This document shows positions 47,701 through 56,556 of a DNA stretch of 59,879 nucleotides, in pieces. The stretch covers positions 150,714-210,592 of the forward strand of contig RQSC01000023.1 of assembly GCA_013416795.1 (NCBI GenBank). Direction: 5' to 3'. A program made the position numbers and the translations under genes. The stretch comes from Prasinococcaceae sp. CCMP 1430 (Eukaryota; Prasinodermophyta; Palmophyllophyceae; Prasinococcales; Prasinococcaceae). Each line of letters opens with the position of its first letter. The first letter of the stretch is position 1. The notes under the pieces are model-generated. The model saw only the letters and a program-made list of their open reading frames with translations, did no database searches and was not told the origin of the DNA.

Positions 47701-48458
47701 AGTCTCCGTTGCTGCAGCTGATTGCGCTGTTGCACGGTCTGCACGCCTCGGTCCTGCTCCCGCTGCAGATGCAGCGAGACGGCACCGCGGCTGGAGTCGC
47801 CGCAGCGCAGCAGGTGCAGGCGCATGCTGCCGTGCAGGCGCAAGCTCAGGCTCAGGAGCTCGCGCGTGCGCAGACGCAGGCACAGACGCATACAGGCGCA
47901 CAGGTGCAGGCTGCGGCGCAAGCGCAGGCCCACGCCGCCGTGATGCAGGCGCAGGCCGCCTCGCACGCCAAGATGGAGGCACGCGTTCAGAGCCTTGCCA
48001 AGTCTCTCAGCCAGCAGGCGGCCGAGGTTGACGAGGCTCCGACAGCAGCCCAGCCCGCTGGCCCTCTCGTCGTCGAAGCGCACGAGGTGGCTCGGCCCGC
48101 TTCCGCTGGTGGAGAGGAGGGGGGCGCAGGTGCGAGCGCGGAGACGGCCGGAGGTGGGGATGGGGCCTCGGACGCGCTGCCAGCGGCCGCCGAGCCCGCA
48201 GCGACGGATGGGCGCCCGCAGGATGCGCCCCCTGCAGCCGCAGCTGCCGACGGCCAGGCCCCAATGGATGAGGGTGAGGATGGCGCTAAAGCCGAATGGC
48301 AAGGGCAGCGAGGAGAGGATCCGAGCGATAGGGAAGGGAAGAAGCCAGAGCGCGCCCAAGCCCAAGCCGCCGATGCATCGGCGGCGGCGGCGGCTAGGGG
48401 CGAGGCTGCAGATGCCGCGATGGCTGTTGACGCCGGTGGCCGCGACGAGGCCGCGTGA
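44799..48458 (+). CDS. PWWP-domain chromatin protein with Tudor-like and WW-like modules (2 exons)
   Basis: Model: join(44799..45005, 45204..48458), 1153 residues, with a 198-bp intron (GTGCGT donor, CCGCAG acceptor, phase 0) inside the PWWP domain. Spliced, the domain reads GDIVWAKTKGFKPWP|ARLLDPKEHAKV...LVLYFGSRQYGICRPEDVVPW (about residues 54-108), where PWWP binds methyl-lysine nucleosomes. A Tudor-like module follows at about 365-415: GRRVGIWWVDDGCFYMGRVLEQ...LVLYEDDNVEEWLHL, resembling the barrel found in PDS5-type proteins. The middle is a long Ala/Glu/Lys coiled-coil region. Residues about 800-960 are Gln-rich (LMQLQQALLQQQAMLQQ) around a WW-like LWHEVPDPSTGQSVWVNVVTRET. The tail is acidic/Ala-rich. 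The function, inferred, is reading histone marks in transcription or cohesion. Confidence 0.8.
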
Positions 48459-48750
48459 GGGTCCGCCCGAATCAAACGTCGGTAGTGGCCTATTTTGCTA
48501 CCATGTTGTCATGCGCACAATTTGGAGGTGGGCAGTTTGCGAGCCTCCGCCCAGTACACTGCGTAAGAGCACTGTTATCGGGGCGAAGGCACGACCGCCG
48601 CAGCGCCCGCGCGCGCCCTTGCGCGGACGCTGCGCCCGCCGCTCGACACGAATTTTTGGCTACCGAGTCACTGCTGCTCGCTACATAGGCAAAGAGTAGG
48701 AACTACTGGCTGGGGAGAGGGTGGCGGCGACACGCATCGCTGCGCACGGC
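48459..48750. other. Convergent intergenic region between PWWP and OEP21 genes
   Basis: About 290 bp hold the two 3' flanks. No gene and no clear AATAAA are seen. Confidence 0.4.
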
Positions 48751-49411
48751 CTACAGGTCATACGAGATGGACCAAGTGTCCCTGAAGTTGGTGTTCAGGG
48801 TCCAGTTGTTCTCGCGGATCTGGCCGTACGGCTGCTTGTTGGCGAGATCGTACCCGAGCTGTAGGCGCAGGTCCTGGTCCTCGGTAAAGTTGAAGATCTT
48901 CTGCGAGAGCTCGAGCTTGGACTTCCACATGTGCGCCTTGCGACCCGGGGCGTAGGCATAGGCGGCCTGCGGTGCGCGCGCGGCGACGCCGGCGGTGGTC
49001 GTGCATGCGCTCGTCAGGTACGTTGCGTTGACCACCACCCCGCCCATCCGTCACCTCCCACGCGCGCCGCGAGCAGCGGGGGCGCGCGCGCCGCGTCTGC
49101 TGAGCGCTCGCGCGGCGCACCTTGAGGTCCACGCTCAGGAGTCCATCCGAGCTCAGCTCGAACGTCTTGCGCGCGGACGCGCCGTACGAGAGTTGCTCGA
49201 TGTCGCTCTCGTACTTGGCGCCCATGTCGACGCGCGTGTTGATCTCAGGGAAGAACTTGCGGCGCAGCTTGGCCTTCCCCGAGAAGCGGCCGTCGTCGGT
49301 GGCGATCTTCCCCGACACCGTCAGCACCACGTTGTCGTCGGACACGAAGTTCTCCTTGGCGTGCAGGAAGAGCTTGCGCTGGGCGCTGTCGAAGCGCAGC
49401 GAGGTTTCCAT
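48751..49411 (-). CDS. OEP21: Chloroplast outer envelope channel OEP21 (2 exons)
   Basis: Model: complement(join(48751..48966, 49121..49411)), 168 residues (plant OEP21 is about 167), with a 154-bp intron (GTGCGC donor, ACCGCAG acceptor, phase 0). The start METSLRFDSAQRKLFLHAKE, then LTVSGKIATDDGRFSGKAKLRRKFFPE, YGASARKTFELSSDGLLSVDLK, and in exon 2 WKSKLELSQKIFNFTEDQDLRLQLGYDLANKQPYGQIRENNWTLN...WSISYDL follow plant OEP21 from end to end. OEP21 is a rectifying anion-selective beta-barrel for phosphorylated metabolites (triose phosphate, 3-phosphoglycerate) in the plastid outer envelope. It needs no cleavable transit peptide, and none is seen. This is the best evidence in the window for a green-lineage host. 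The gene is divergent from the HDAC gene. Confidence 0.92.
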
Positions 49412-50698
49412 GGCGGCCGGACCCGTCCCCCCCCCGAGCTTGTGGCTCCCGCTCCCCGCACCAAGCAGCCAGTACTTCACGCCGCGCGCGCCGTGCGCGC
49501 CGTGCGCGCCTGTGGCGCCGATCCTCCCGCCCTCGCAACCCGGCCCAACCAATCGCCCCATCCCGCGCCCCTCCCGCGTGCACCCCCCTCCTCCTACACC
49601 CCTCCCCCCCACGCCTTCCCCCAGTCGGGTGGAGAGGGGGGGCGGGGCGCCTCGGCACCCCGCCTGCGAGGGCGCGCCCGCGCCCCGCCTGGCTGCTCGC
49701 CGGAGATACCCGACGCCGGATTGTAGATAACGGCTCGACGCCGCCGGACGGCCAACATGCGCGGCCAACATGCGCATGCCAGCCAGGCTGCCAGCCAGCC
49801 AGCCCCCGCCGCCTCTGCTGCCGCCGGCCGCCGGGTGATTGGGAGGGGTCTGGGCCTGCGCCGGATGCGGCGTACCGTCGCGACGGGCGGGGCGCAGGCA
49901 GGTGTTTCCCCCGGGTACGGACGGTGTGGTGGGTGCTGGCTGGCTGGCTGGCTCGTCCGCCCTCGCGCGCGCCCGCGGCGACCGCCGACCGACGACGACC
50001 GACGACCCGCCGGAGCTGGATCCGGAGCTGGGCTCGGGACGGCGCTGCGCCGCGGGGGGGAGCGCGAATTTCCAGCGGTGCGAACTTTGTTCGTTCGGTC
50101 GTTTGGTTGGTTGGTTGTGTGTGTGGTGGGTTGGTTGTTTTTCGCATCCCGTTGTTTCCGGTTTCCGGTTCCGTTTCGATTTCCCTGTCGGATAGGCGAT
50201 TTGGTTGGTTGGTTGGCGGGGCGGCGCGGGCGCGGCGGATTTCGCGGCGCGCCCGCCGCGTTTTCTGACGGAAGGCGAGCGGCGCGCGGCGCGCGCGTTG
50301 CGTTGCGTGTCGCGCGCGNCCGTCTGCGACACTGGCCGCGCGCCCTCGGCCGCATCGCACCACAGCAGCAGGAGCTTGACGCCAGAGGGCACAGCGGCGG
50401 CTTGGGGTCCAGCCCCTGCCGCCCCCCCGGCCGCCGCCCCCGCCGCCGCCGCCGCCAGCCGCAGCAGGCAGGAGGGGGCGGCGTGCGCACGGCAGGGGGG
50501 GAAAGGCGCGGCGAGCGCGCTCCGGCGGGGAAAGGAGGCGCGTGAGACCTCCCTGGTGCTCCCCGCAGTGAGCCACCTCGCGGCGGCCGCCGGCGGGCGA
50601 GCGGCCAGTCCCAGCGCAACCGCTGCGACGGGCGGTGCGCGCGGCCGCGCGGTCCTGCCGGTGCGTCGAGCGGCGCCGCGGGGGCAGCGGAGGTGGCG
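49412..50698. promoter_or_regulatory. Divergent promoter region between OEP21 and HDAC genes, with single N at 50319
   Basis: About 1.29 kb. It contains CCAGCCAGC repeats (about 49780-49802), ACCGACGACGACCG (about 49985-50005), TTGGTTGG tracts (50103-50141 and 50199-50217) on the plus strand, C/T-rich tracts (49565-49625), a Gly/Pro-coding-like CCGCCGCC run, and one undetermined base at 50319 in a CGCGCGCG context. Open frames here are low-complexity. Confidence 0.4.
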
Positions 50699-53600
50699 AT
50701 GAAGCGCCAGCCGAGCAAGACGCTGGCCGATGCCGTGGCCGGCTATCAGAGCGAGGAGAGGCGCGAGGCCGCGGCGCTTGCCATGCTCGCCAGCGACGGC
50801 GGAGACGACGGCGGAGGCCAAGGCGGAGGCCAAGGCGGAGGCCAAGGCGGAGGCGGCGCGGGGGACGGCCGCGCGGGCGCGGCGCAGGGCGGCGGGGGCG
50901 GCACGGACGCCGTGCCAATAGCACAGTGGCGGCCGCGCAGGCGCTACAAGGACGCCTCAGGGACCTCGTGGAAGGTCAATGACCCGCGTGCATTGAAGCA
51001 AGTGTACGACAGCTGCACGCCTCCGCTCTCGCCGTCGGCGCACTACAAGGCGGGCGCCCCCAGAATGGACACCTCCAGGCCCCGCGGTGCGGCGAAGGAG
51101 GCGGCCTCTGGGGCTGCGAGCGTCAACCCTGCGGCGGTGGCGCAGCAAGGCAGGCAGCACTCGCTCCTTGCCGAGAGGCTCGCACAGGCCGAGGCCGGCG
51201 ACGCGAGCGATGGTTTGGAAGGGGGACCCGAGCAGATGCTTGCACTCACGCGTCGCCTAAGCAAGGAGGTGCGCATCAGCGCAGAGGGTGCGCCCGAGGA
51301 GCCCATGGACACCACTGCCCTTGCTGGAGGACAGCTGTACGACGCCGCGGTGCGCGCGGCCGCGGAGGCCATAGAGCATGCGTCGAAAGGCCAGGGGCCT
51401 CGAGAGCAAGGGAAGGCGGCAGATGCTGGCGTTGGTGCAGGCGCGAGCGCGTCCGGGGGGGCGCCCTCCAGTGTGTTCGGCGCAGGGTACCACATCCCGC
51501 ACGCGACGGCGCCAGACCCGAACGCGCGCCTGACGGTCAAGAGCGAGGTTCTGCCGAGCGGCATGCCGGCTGTGACCGGCCTCTCGCTGACAACAGAGGT
51601 GGAGACCCCCGCTTCTCCTTCGTTTCGACGCTCCGAGAATTCGGCCGGCGGCGCGTTCCAGACTGCGTCCACGTCCGCGTTCAGCGCACCAACTGCCGAA
51701 CAGCTCCAGGAGGCGCTGCAACAGATGGAACAGCAGCAGCCTCCGACGGCGATGCCAACGGCCAGCGTGCTTCCGCAGCTTGACGTGGCTGACATTCGGG
51801 CCGCCATGGAGCGGCTCGTGCAGAGTCAGCACGCGTTCCTGGCAGCACACGCGCAGCCGTTGGAACTGCCGTGCGTGCGTGAGCCTGCGGACAGGAAGGG
51901 AAAGGCAAAGCTGTCACCCGAGATGCGACGCGTGACGAATGCTGGCGATGTCTTCGTGCCTGTGAGGCTCCCGGCGGGGGTGACGCTGGATGACCTGCGC
52001 GAGGCGATACGCAATATCGGCCAAGACCCGTCGAAGGTCTTCGGCGTCGGGCAGCCTGGCGAGCAGAACCCCGCGCCCGGGACGCGAAAGGCCCGCAGCA
52101 CAGGTGGTGCCGCGGTAGGCGCTGAAACAGAGCCACAGCCCGGAGCTGGCAAGAGCCGCGGACGTGGCAGCCGAAGCGGCCGCCACCGCAGCCGAGGACA
52201 TGGCGACGTCAGCCCTCGTGATGCTTTCGAGGCTCGCGTCGATGCCGACGGCAGCGGGCAGAAACAGGCGAGCGAGCCTGTGTTCAAGCCAGCTCGCAGG
52301 GCAGCCAAGCCGCAGCGTGAGACGACTGTGCCGGCGGGGACGCTACCAAAGTCGCAGGTGTCTGCCCCCGTCTCGGCAGACGTGCCCATCCCCGCTGATG
52401 TGCACGACGAATCCGAGGCCTTCGACATGGACGTTGGCGAAGACGAGCCCGATGAAGACGGGCCCGATGAGCTGCCGTTCGGGCTGTCGCCGGGAGGGAT
52501 GCGCATTCTGCAGTACTCGCACGGGACGCGCCGCGCAGGTCGCCTTGCTGGGCAGCACGCGCGTGCCGCTGGCACGTCGCGGCCGGCTGCGCGTCGACGA
52601 GCGCCACCCGAGGGTCGCTCGGCCTACGCTCCAAGGGAAGGCGACGCGCACGTCGGGCTCGTGTACGACGACGCGATGCTGCTACACAAGGCACCAGTCG
52701 AGCACCACGAGTCTCCGGAGCGCTTGACGGCTGTCTTCGCGCGCCTGCACTCGGAGCAGCTCCTCCACCGCTGTGCGCGCATACGCAGCCGAGAGGCTTC
52801 AAATGCGGAGCTCCTGCGCGTCCACACTGCGGACCACATTGCGGAGATGGAGGGTGCATTCGACAAGGACGGGCCCGAGATCCAGGTGCCGCCTACCAAG
52901 CTCGGTGACATTTACTTCACGGCAGGCACCGTCAAGGCCGCCAGGATGGCAGCTGGCTGCACCATCGAGGCGTGCGAGCGTGTACTAAATGGTGACGTCG
53001 AGCGCGCGTTCGCCATCGTGCGCCCGCCGGGGCATCACGCTGAGTGCTGCCAGGCGATGGGCTTCTGTTTCTTCAACAACTGCGCTGCGGGTGCCGCTGC
53101 AGCTGTCGCCGCCGGCCACAAGCGCGTGCTCGTGTTCGATTGGGATGTACACCACGGCAACGGGACGCAAGCGATCTTCGAGGAGGACCCGCGGGTGCTC
53201 TACATGAGCCTGCACCGCTTCACAGACGACGCTTCGTTCTTCCCTGGCACGGGTGATGCCGACGACGTAGGGGAGGGCGATGGGGAGGGCTTCAGTGTCA
53301 ACGTTCCATGGCGCGATCGCGGCTTGGGGGCTGAGGATTACCAAGCGGCATTCGAGCACGTGCTCATGCCGATTGCCCGGGCATTCGCGCCCGAGCTTGT
53401 GCTGGTGAGCGCCGGCTTCGACGCCGCCATAGGTGACCCCATCGGCGGGATGAAACTCTCACCTGCTGCGTACGCGCACATGACCAGCGAGTTGTTGGGG
53501 CTCGCCGACTCTAAAATGGTGGTGACTCTCGAGGGTGGTTACAGGCCCGACGCCGTGGCGCTGTGCGCGGAGGCCGTCGTTCGCTCGCTTCTCGGCGAAA

Positions 53601-54004
53601 AAGTCCCGCCCCCCAAGGTGAGGAAGCATTGCAAAGCGTCGACCGCAGATACGCTCGAACGCGTTGCTGAAGTGCAGCGGCAATATTGGCCCTGTCTTCG
53701 CGAGGCTGGAGCCAAGGAGCGCCTGCAAGAGTTTCTGGACCGCACGCGGCAACAGACGCAGAGCGACAGCAACAACTCCAATAGCGGCAGTGCCGACACG
53801 CGCGGCGTGAGCGTGCAGGCAAGCGTTGGCGACTCAACCGTGTCCTCGCGTCCTGGCACGATGCCCAAGCGCGGGGGTGGGCACGCACAGAGTGCCGTGG
53901 TGGCTCGAGGGGGTGGGCTCTCGCGTATGGGGCCCGTCGCCGACACGCCCTCCCCATGGGGTGCGAGGCGCGCTCGCTCTCAGCCTCCCAACATGGCCGC
54001 GTGA
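50699..54004 (+). CDS. Class II histone deacetylase (HDAC6/HDA5-like catalytic domain)
   Basis: The single exon encodes 1101 residues from ATG 50699 (MKRQPSKTLADAV). The deacetylase domain is at about 645-985: HVGLVYDDAMLLHKAPVEHHESPERL, AIVRPPGHHAE (catalytic His pair), GFCFFNNCAAG, VLVFDWDVHHGNGTQ (zinc ligands Asp and His), MSLHRFT, SAGFDAAIGDPIGGMKLSP (zinc ligand Asp), VTLEGGY (catalytic Tyr). All active-site residues are present, so an active zinc-dependent enzyme on histones or tubulin-type substrates is likely. The 640-residue N-terminus is disordered, with a GGGQ tandem (residues about 38-55, from three 12-bp DNA repeats at 50810-50845), a small conserved-looking segment (AQWRPRRRYKDASGTSWKVNDPRALKQVYDS), Gln-rich stretches and acidic DMDVGEDEPDEDGPDELPFG. 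The C-terminal about 115 residues are also low-complexity. Confidence 0.93.
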   Translation: MKRQPSKTLADAVAGYQSEERREAAALAMLASDGGDDGGGQGGGQGGGQGGGGAGDGRAGAAQGGGGGTDAVPIAQWRPRRRYKDASGTSWKVNDPRALKQVYDSCTPPLSPSAHYKAGAPRMDTSRPRGAAKEAASGAASVNPAAVAQQGRQHSLLAERLAQAEAGDASDGLEGGPEQMLALTRRLSKEVRISAEGAPEEPMDTTALAGGQLYDAAVRAAAEAIEHASKGQGPREQGKAADAGVGAGASASGGAPSSVFGAGYHIPHATAPDPNARLTVKSEVLPSGMPAVTGLSLTTEVETPASPSFRRSENSAGGAFQTASTSAFSAPTAEQLQEALQQMEQQQPPTAMPTASVLPQLDVADIRAAMERLVQSQHAFLAAHAQPLELPCVREPADRKGKAKLSPEMRRVTNAGDVFVPVRLPAGVTLDDLREAIRNIGQDPSKVFGVGQPGEQNPAPGTRKARSTGGAAVGAETEPQPGAGKSRGRGSRSGRHRSRGHGDVSPRDAFEARVDADGSGQKQASEPVFKPARRAAKPQRETTVPAGTLPKSQVSAPVSADVPIPADVHDESEAFDMDVGEDEPDEDGPDELPFGLSPGGMRILQYSHGTRRAGRLAGQHARAAGTSRPAARRRAPPEGRSAYAPREGDAHVGLVYDDAMLLHKAPVEHHESPERLTAVFARLHSEQLLHRCARIRSREASNAELLRVHTADHIAEMEGAFDKDGPEIQVPPTKLGDIYFTAGTVKAARMAAGCTIEACERVLNGDVERAFAIVRPPGHHAECCQAMGFCFFNNCAAGAAAAVAAGHKRVLVFDWDVHHGNGTQAIFEEDPRVLYMSLHRFTDDASFFPGTGDADDVGEGDGEGFSVNVPWRDRGLGAEDYQAAFEHVLMPIARAFAPELVLVSAGFDAAIGDPIGGMKLSPAAYAHMTSELLGLADSKMVVTLEGGYRPDAVALCAEAVVRSLLGEKVPPPKVRKHCKASTADTLERVAEVQRQYWPCLREAGAKERLQEFLDRTRQQTQSDSNNSNSGSADTRGVSVQASVGDSTVSSRPGTMPKRGGGHAQSAVVARGGGLSRMGPVADTPSPWGARRARSQPPNMAA

Positions 54005-54156
54005 GGCGCGCACGCACACTCATAATGCACGCGGTGACTTTCAAGTCACTTTTATCGTCTCCTCTCTTCGACCCCGCGCTGATGCCAAGGGCGTGCGGTA
54101 AGAAAGGGCCTTGCCTTACACAACAAAAATGGCGCGGCAGTGTGTGGCGGCGGCGA

Positions 54157-56258
54157 TTAGGTGATGACAGTGGGCTCTTTCCTTCCGGTATTGGCCTCCA
54201 TGTCCGACAGCCCCAGCGCGATGGTCACGAGCGTCTTCAGCGCGTCGGCCGTCTCCTGCGTGTGCTTGGAAGAATCGGAAACGTACTGCTCGATGTACAG
54301 GCGGATGGTGGCTCCGACGCTGCCAGTGCCGCTCAGCCTGAAGATGATGCGGCTGCCATCCTCGAACAGGAAGCGGATGCCCTGGTGCTGAGAAAAGGAG
54401 CCGTCCACAGGGTCCGTGTACTCGAACTCGTCGGCCGACTTGACCTGCATGACGTCGACCTTCCTTTGAAAAAATCTCCTCTTGTTTGCAGGGGCCTGCA
54501 TCGCACCGATGGCCGCATTGAGCTTGCCGAGGTCTGCTTGCTGCGTGACGAGGTGCGCCATGACATGCTTCGCCTTGTCGCTGTCCACCTCTTCGTAGTC
54601 GTACCTGCAGTAAAAGTTGCGCCCGTACGTCTTCCAGTGCTCGCGCACGATTGTCTCCACACTCACCAGCGGCTCGGAAGCGTCTGGATTGCGGTGTGCG
54701 AGCACCGACAGCCATGCGAGCACCGCCCAGATGCCGTCCTTCTCGCGCACGTGATCCGACCCCGTGCCAAACGACTCCTCGCCGCAGATGGAGCATTGGT
54801 CGCTGTCCATCAGGTTGCCGAAGAACTTCCAGCCTGTGGGCACCTCGAAGAATTTGATGGCCAGCTCCTCGGCCACGCGATCGAGCGCGCCGCTCGTTGG
54901 CATCGACCGCGCGACGCCCTTGAGGCCATCCTTGAAGTAGGGGATGGCGGCCTGCGCGTTGGCGGCGAGAACCGCCACTGAGTCCGAGGGGGTGACGAAA
55001 AAGCCCTTGCCGAGAATCATGTTGCGGTCCGCGTCGCCGTCGGCTGCCGCGCCGAAGTCCGGCGTGCTGTCGTCGACAGCGCCGCAGCCCATGCCCATCT
55101 TCTCAACGAGGTCCTTTGCGTAAGTGAGGTTGGGGTCCGGATGGCCGCCGCCGAAGTCCTGTTTGGGCTCGCAATTTTGTAGAACGCTGTCGTCAAGGCC
55201 GAGCTTGTCAACGAAAATAGCCTTCGCGAAGGGGCCCGCCACACCGTGCATGCCGTCGTACACCATGGTAAAGTCCTTGCGCTGCAAGAACGCGCGCAGC
55301 GCTTCAAAGTCGAAGATCCCCTCCATGAGCTCGACATACAGGGCGGCAGCATCGATGACCACGAGGTTCCTGCCCCCGCCGATGCGCTTCAGGCCCGGCT
55401 TGGACAGATCGTACGTTACTTCGTTCTCGGCGATGCGGTACTGCTTGAGGGTTTTGGTGTGGTCAGTGATCTTGGCGGTCAGTGACTCGGGCGCGGGTGC
55501 ACCGTTCCCACCGTTGTACTTGATGCCGAAGTCGTTCTCCGGGCCGCCCGGGTTGTGGCTGGCCGTGAGGATGAACGCGCCGAAAGGCAGGGCGCCTTCT
55601 GGCGATCTGAGGCGACGGACCACCGCTGACACTGCAGGCGTGCTCATTAGCCCGTCGACACCCACGATGACCTCCTTGACGCCGTTGGCGAGCGCGATGC
55701 GCACGATGACCTGGATGGCGTGCTTCATCCAGTAGCGGCCATCGCCCGAGACGACGAGCGCGCCACCTGTGTACTCAATGCCCTCCTCGTCGAGCGCGTT
55801 GAAAGTCGCCTGCACGAAGTTCTCGAGGTAGTTCTTCTGCTGAAACACCTTCACCTGCAGGCCAGCGCGACAGCGGGCGGCAGCGCGAGCGTGCGCGCGT
55901 GGACGCTCGCTCGGGTCAGCCCATGCTCACGGCAAGACGACAGCACGTGGCGCGGCAACCCCCGCGCAGGTCGACAAGGCGTCGGGTGGGGTGCGCATGC
56001 AGCGAAGGGAGCCCCAGTGAGGAGCGCAGGCCGTCGGCGCCGGTGCCGCGCCAGCACCGCGCCGGCAACCCTAGGCGTCGCCCTGCGAGGACCCCGCCGG
56101 CCATCCCGGCGCCTCCCGACCCCACCTGGGCCGCGCACCTTCTTCCGCAGGCCACTCGTGCCGGGTTTCTGATCGTCGTACGCCACGGTCTGGCGCGTCA
56201 CCATGACGGGCGCGGCCACGGCGGGCTCGGACGTCGGCGCACTGATGCAGCCCCCCAT
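54157..56258 (-). CDS. PGM: Phosphoglucomutase, plant-like, with N-myristoylation-type start (2 exons)
   Basis: Model: complement(join(54157..55854, 56139..56258)), 605 residues, with a 284-bp intron (GTGCGC donor, CCTGCAG acceptor, phase 0; KK|VKVFQ). The enzyme interconverts glucose 1- and 6-phosphate (starch, sucrose, cell-wall and storage glucan metabolism). Residues seen: KPGTSGLRKKVKVFQ, catalytic phosphoserine TASHNPGG (about residue 139), metal loop DGDADRNMILGKGFFVTPSDS (about 312), sugar-specific GEESFGTGSDHVREKDGIWA and phosphate-binding RLSGTGSVGATIRLY. The sequence is closest in feel to plant PGMs. The first and only in-frame ATG gives MGGCISAPTSEP, a Gly2/Cys4 pattern typical of N-myristoylated and S-acylated proteins, not a plastid transit peptide. 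TGTAA (minus strand, 54116-54120) lies 37 bp after the stop. Confidence 0.93.
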
Positions 56259-56527
56259 CGCGCCTTCCCGGGATGCAAGGAAGGCGGACGTGTGGATGGG
56301 GGGGGGGGGAGGGTTGACCGCGGCGCCTCCCCCGCGCGCGCTCTGTGGCTCCCACCTGCGATTGCGTCGCGTCGCAGCGCTGGATAACGAAGAGGATCGG
56401 AATCGGCGCGCGCGCCGGCGTCCCCATTCATTCGATCGTCCATTCACTCATGCACGCAAAATCAGGCGTCGAGTCGGTCGAGGGTGTTGAACACTGGTCA
56501 GCGGATCTCGGGGGCTGCGTGCGGCCG

Positions 56528-56554
56528 GGTTTGGGGTTTAGATATTAGGGTTTA
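56528..56554 (-). promoter_or_regulatory. Telo-box-like motif (AAACCCTAA) at the TPR/beta-helix gene start
   Basis: The plus strand reads TTTGGGGTTTAGATATTAGGGTTTA; the minus strand contains TAAACCCTAA. It ends 3 bp before ATG 56557. If it is a promoter element, translation more likely starts at the next in-frame ATG (56695). Confidence 0.4.
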
Positions 56555-56556
56555 GT

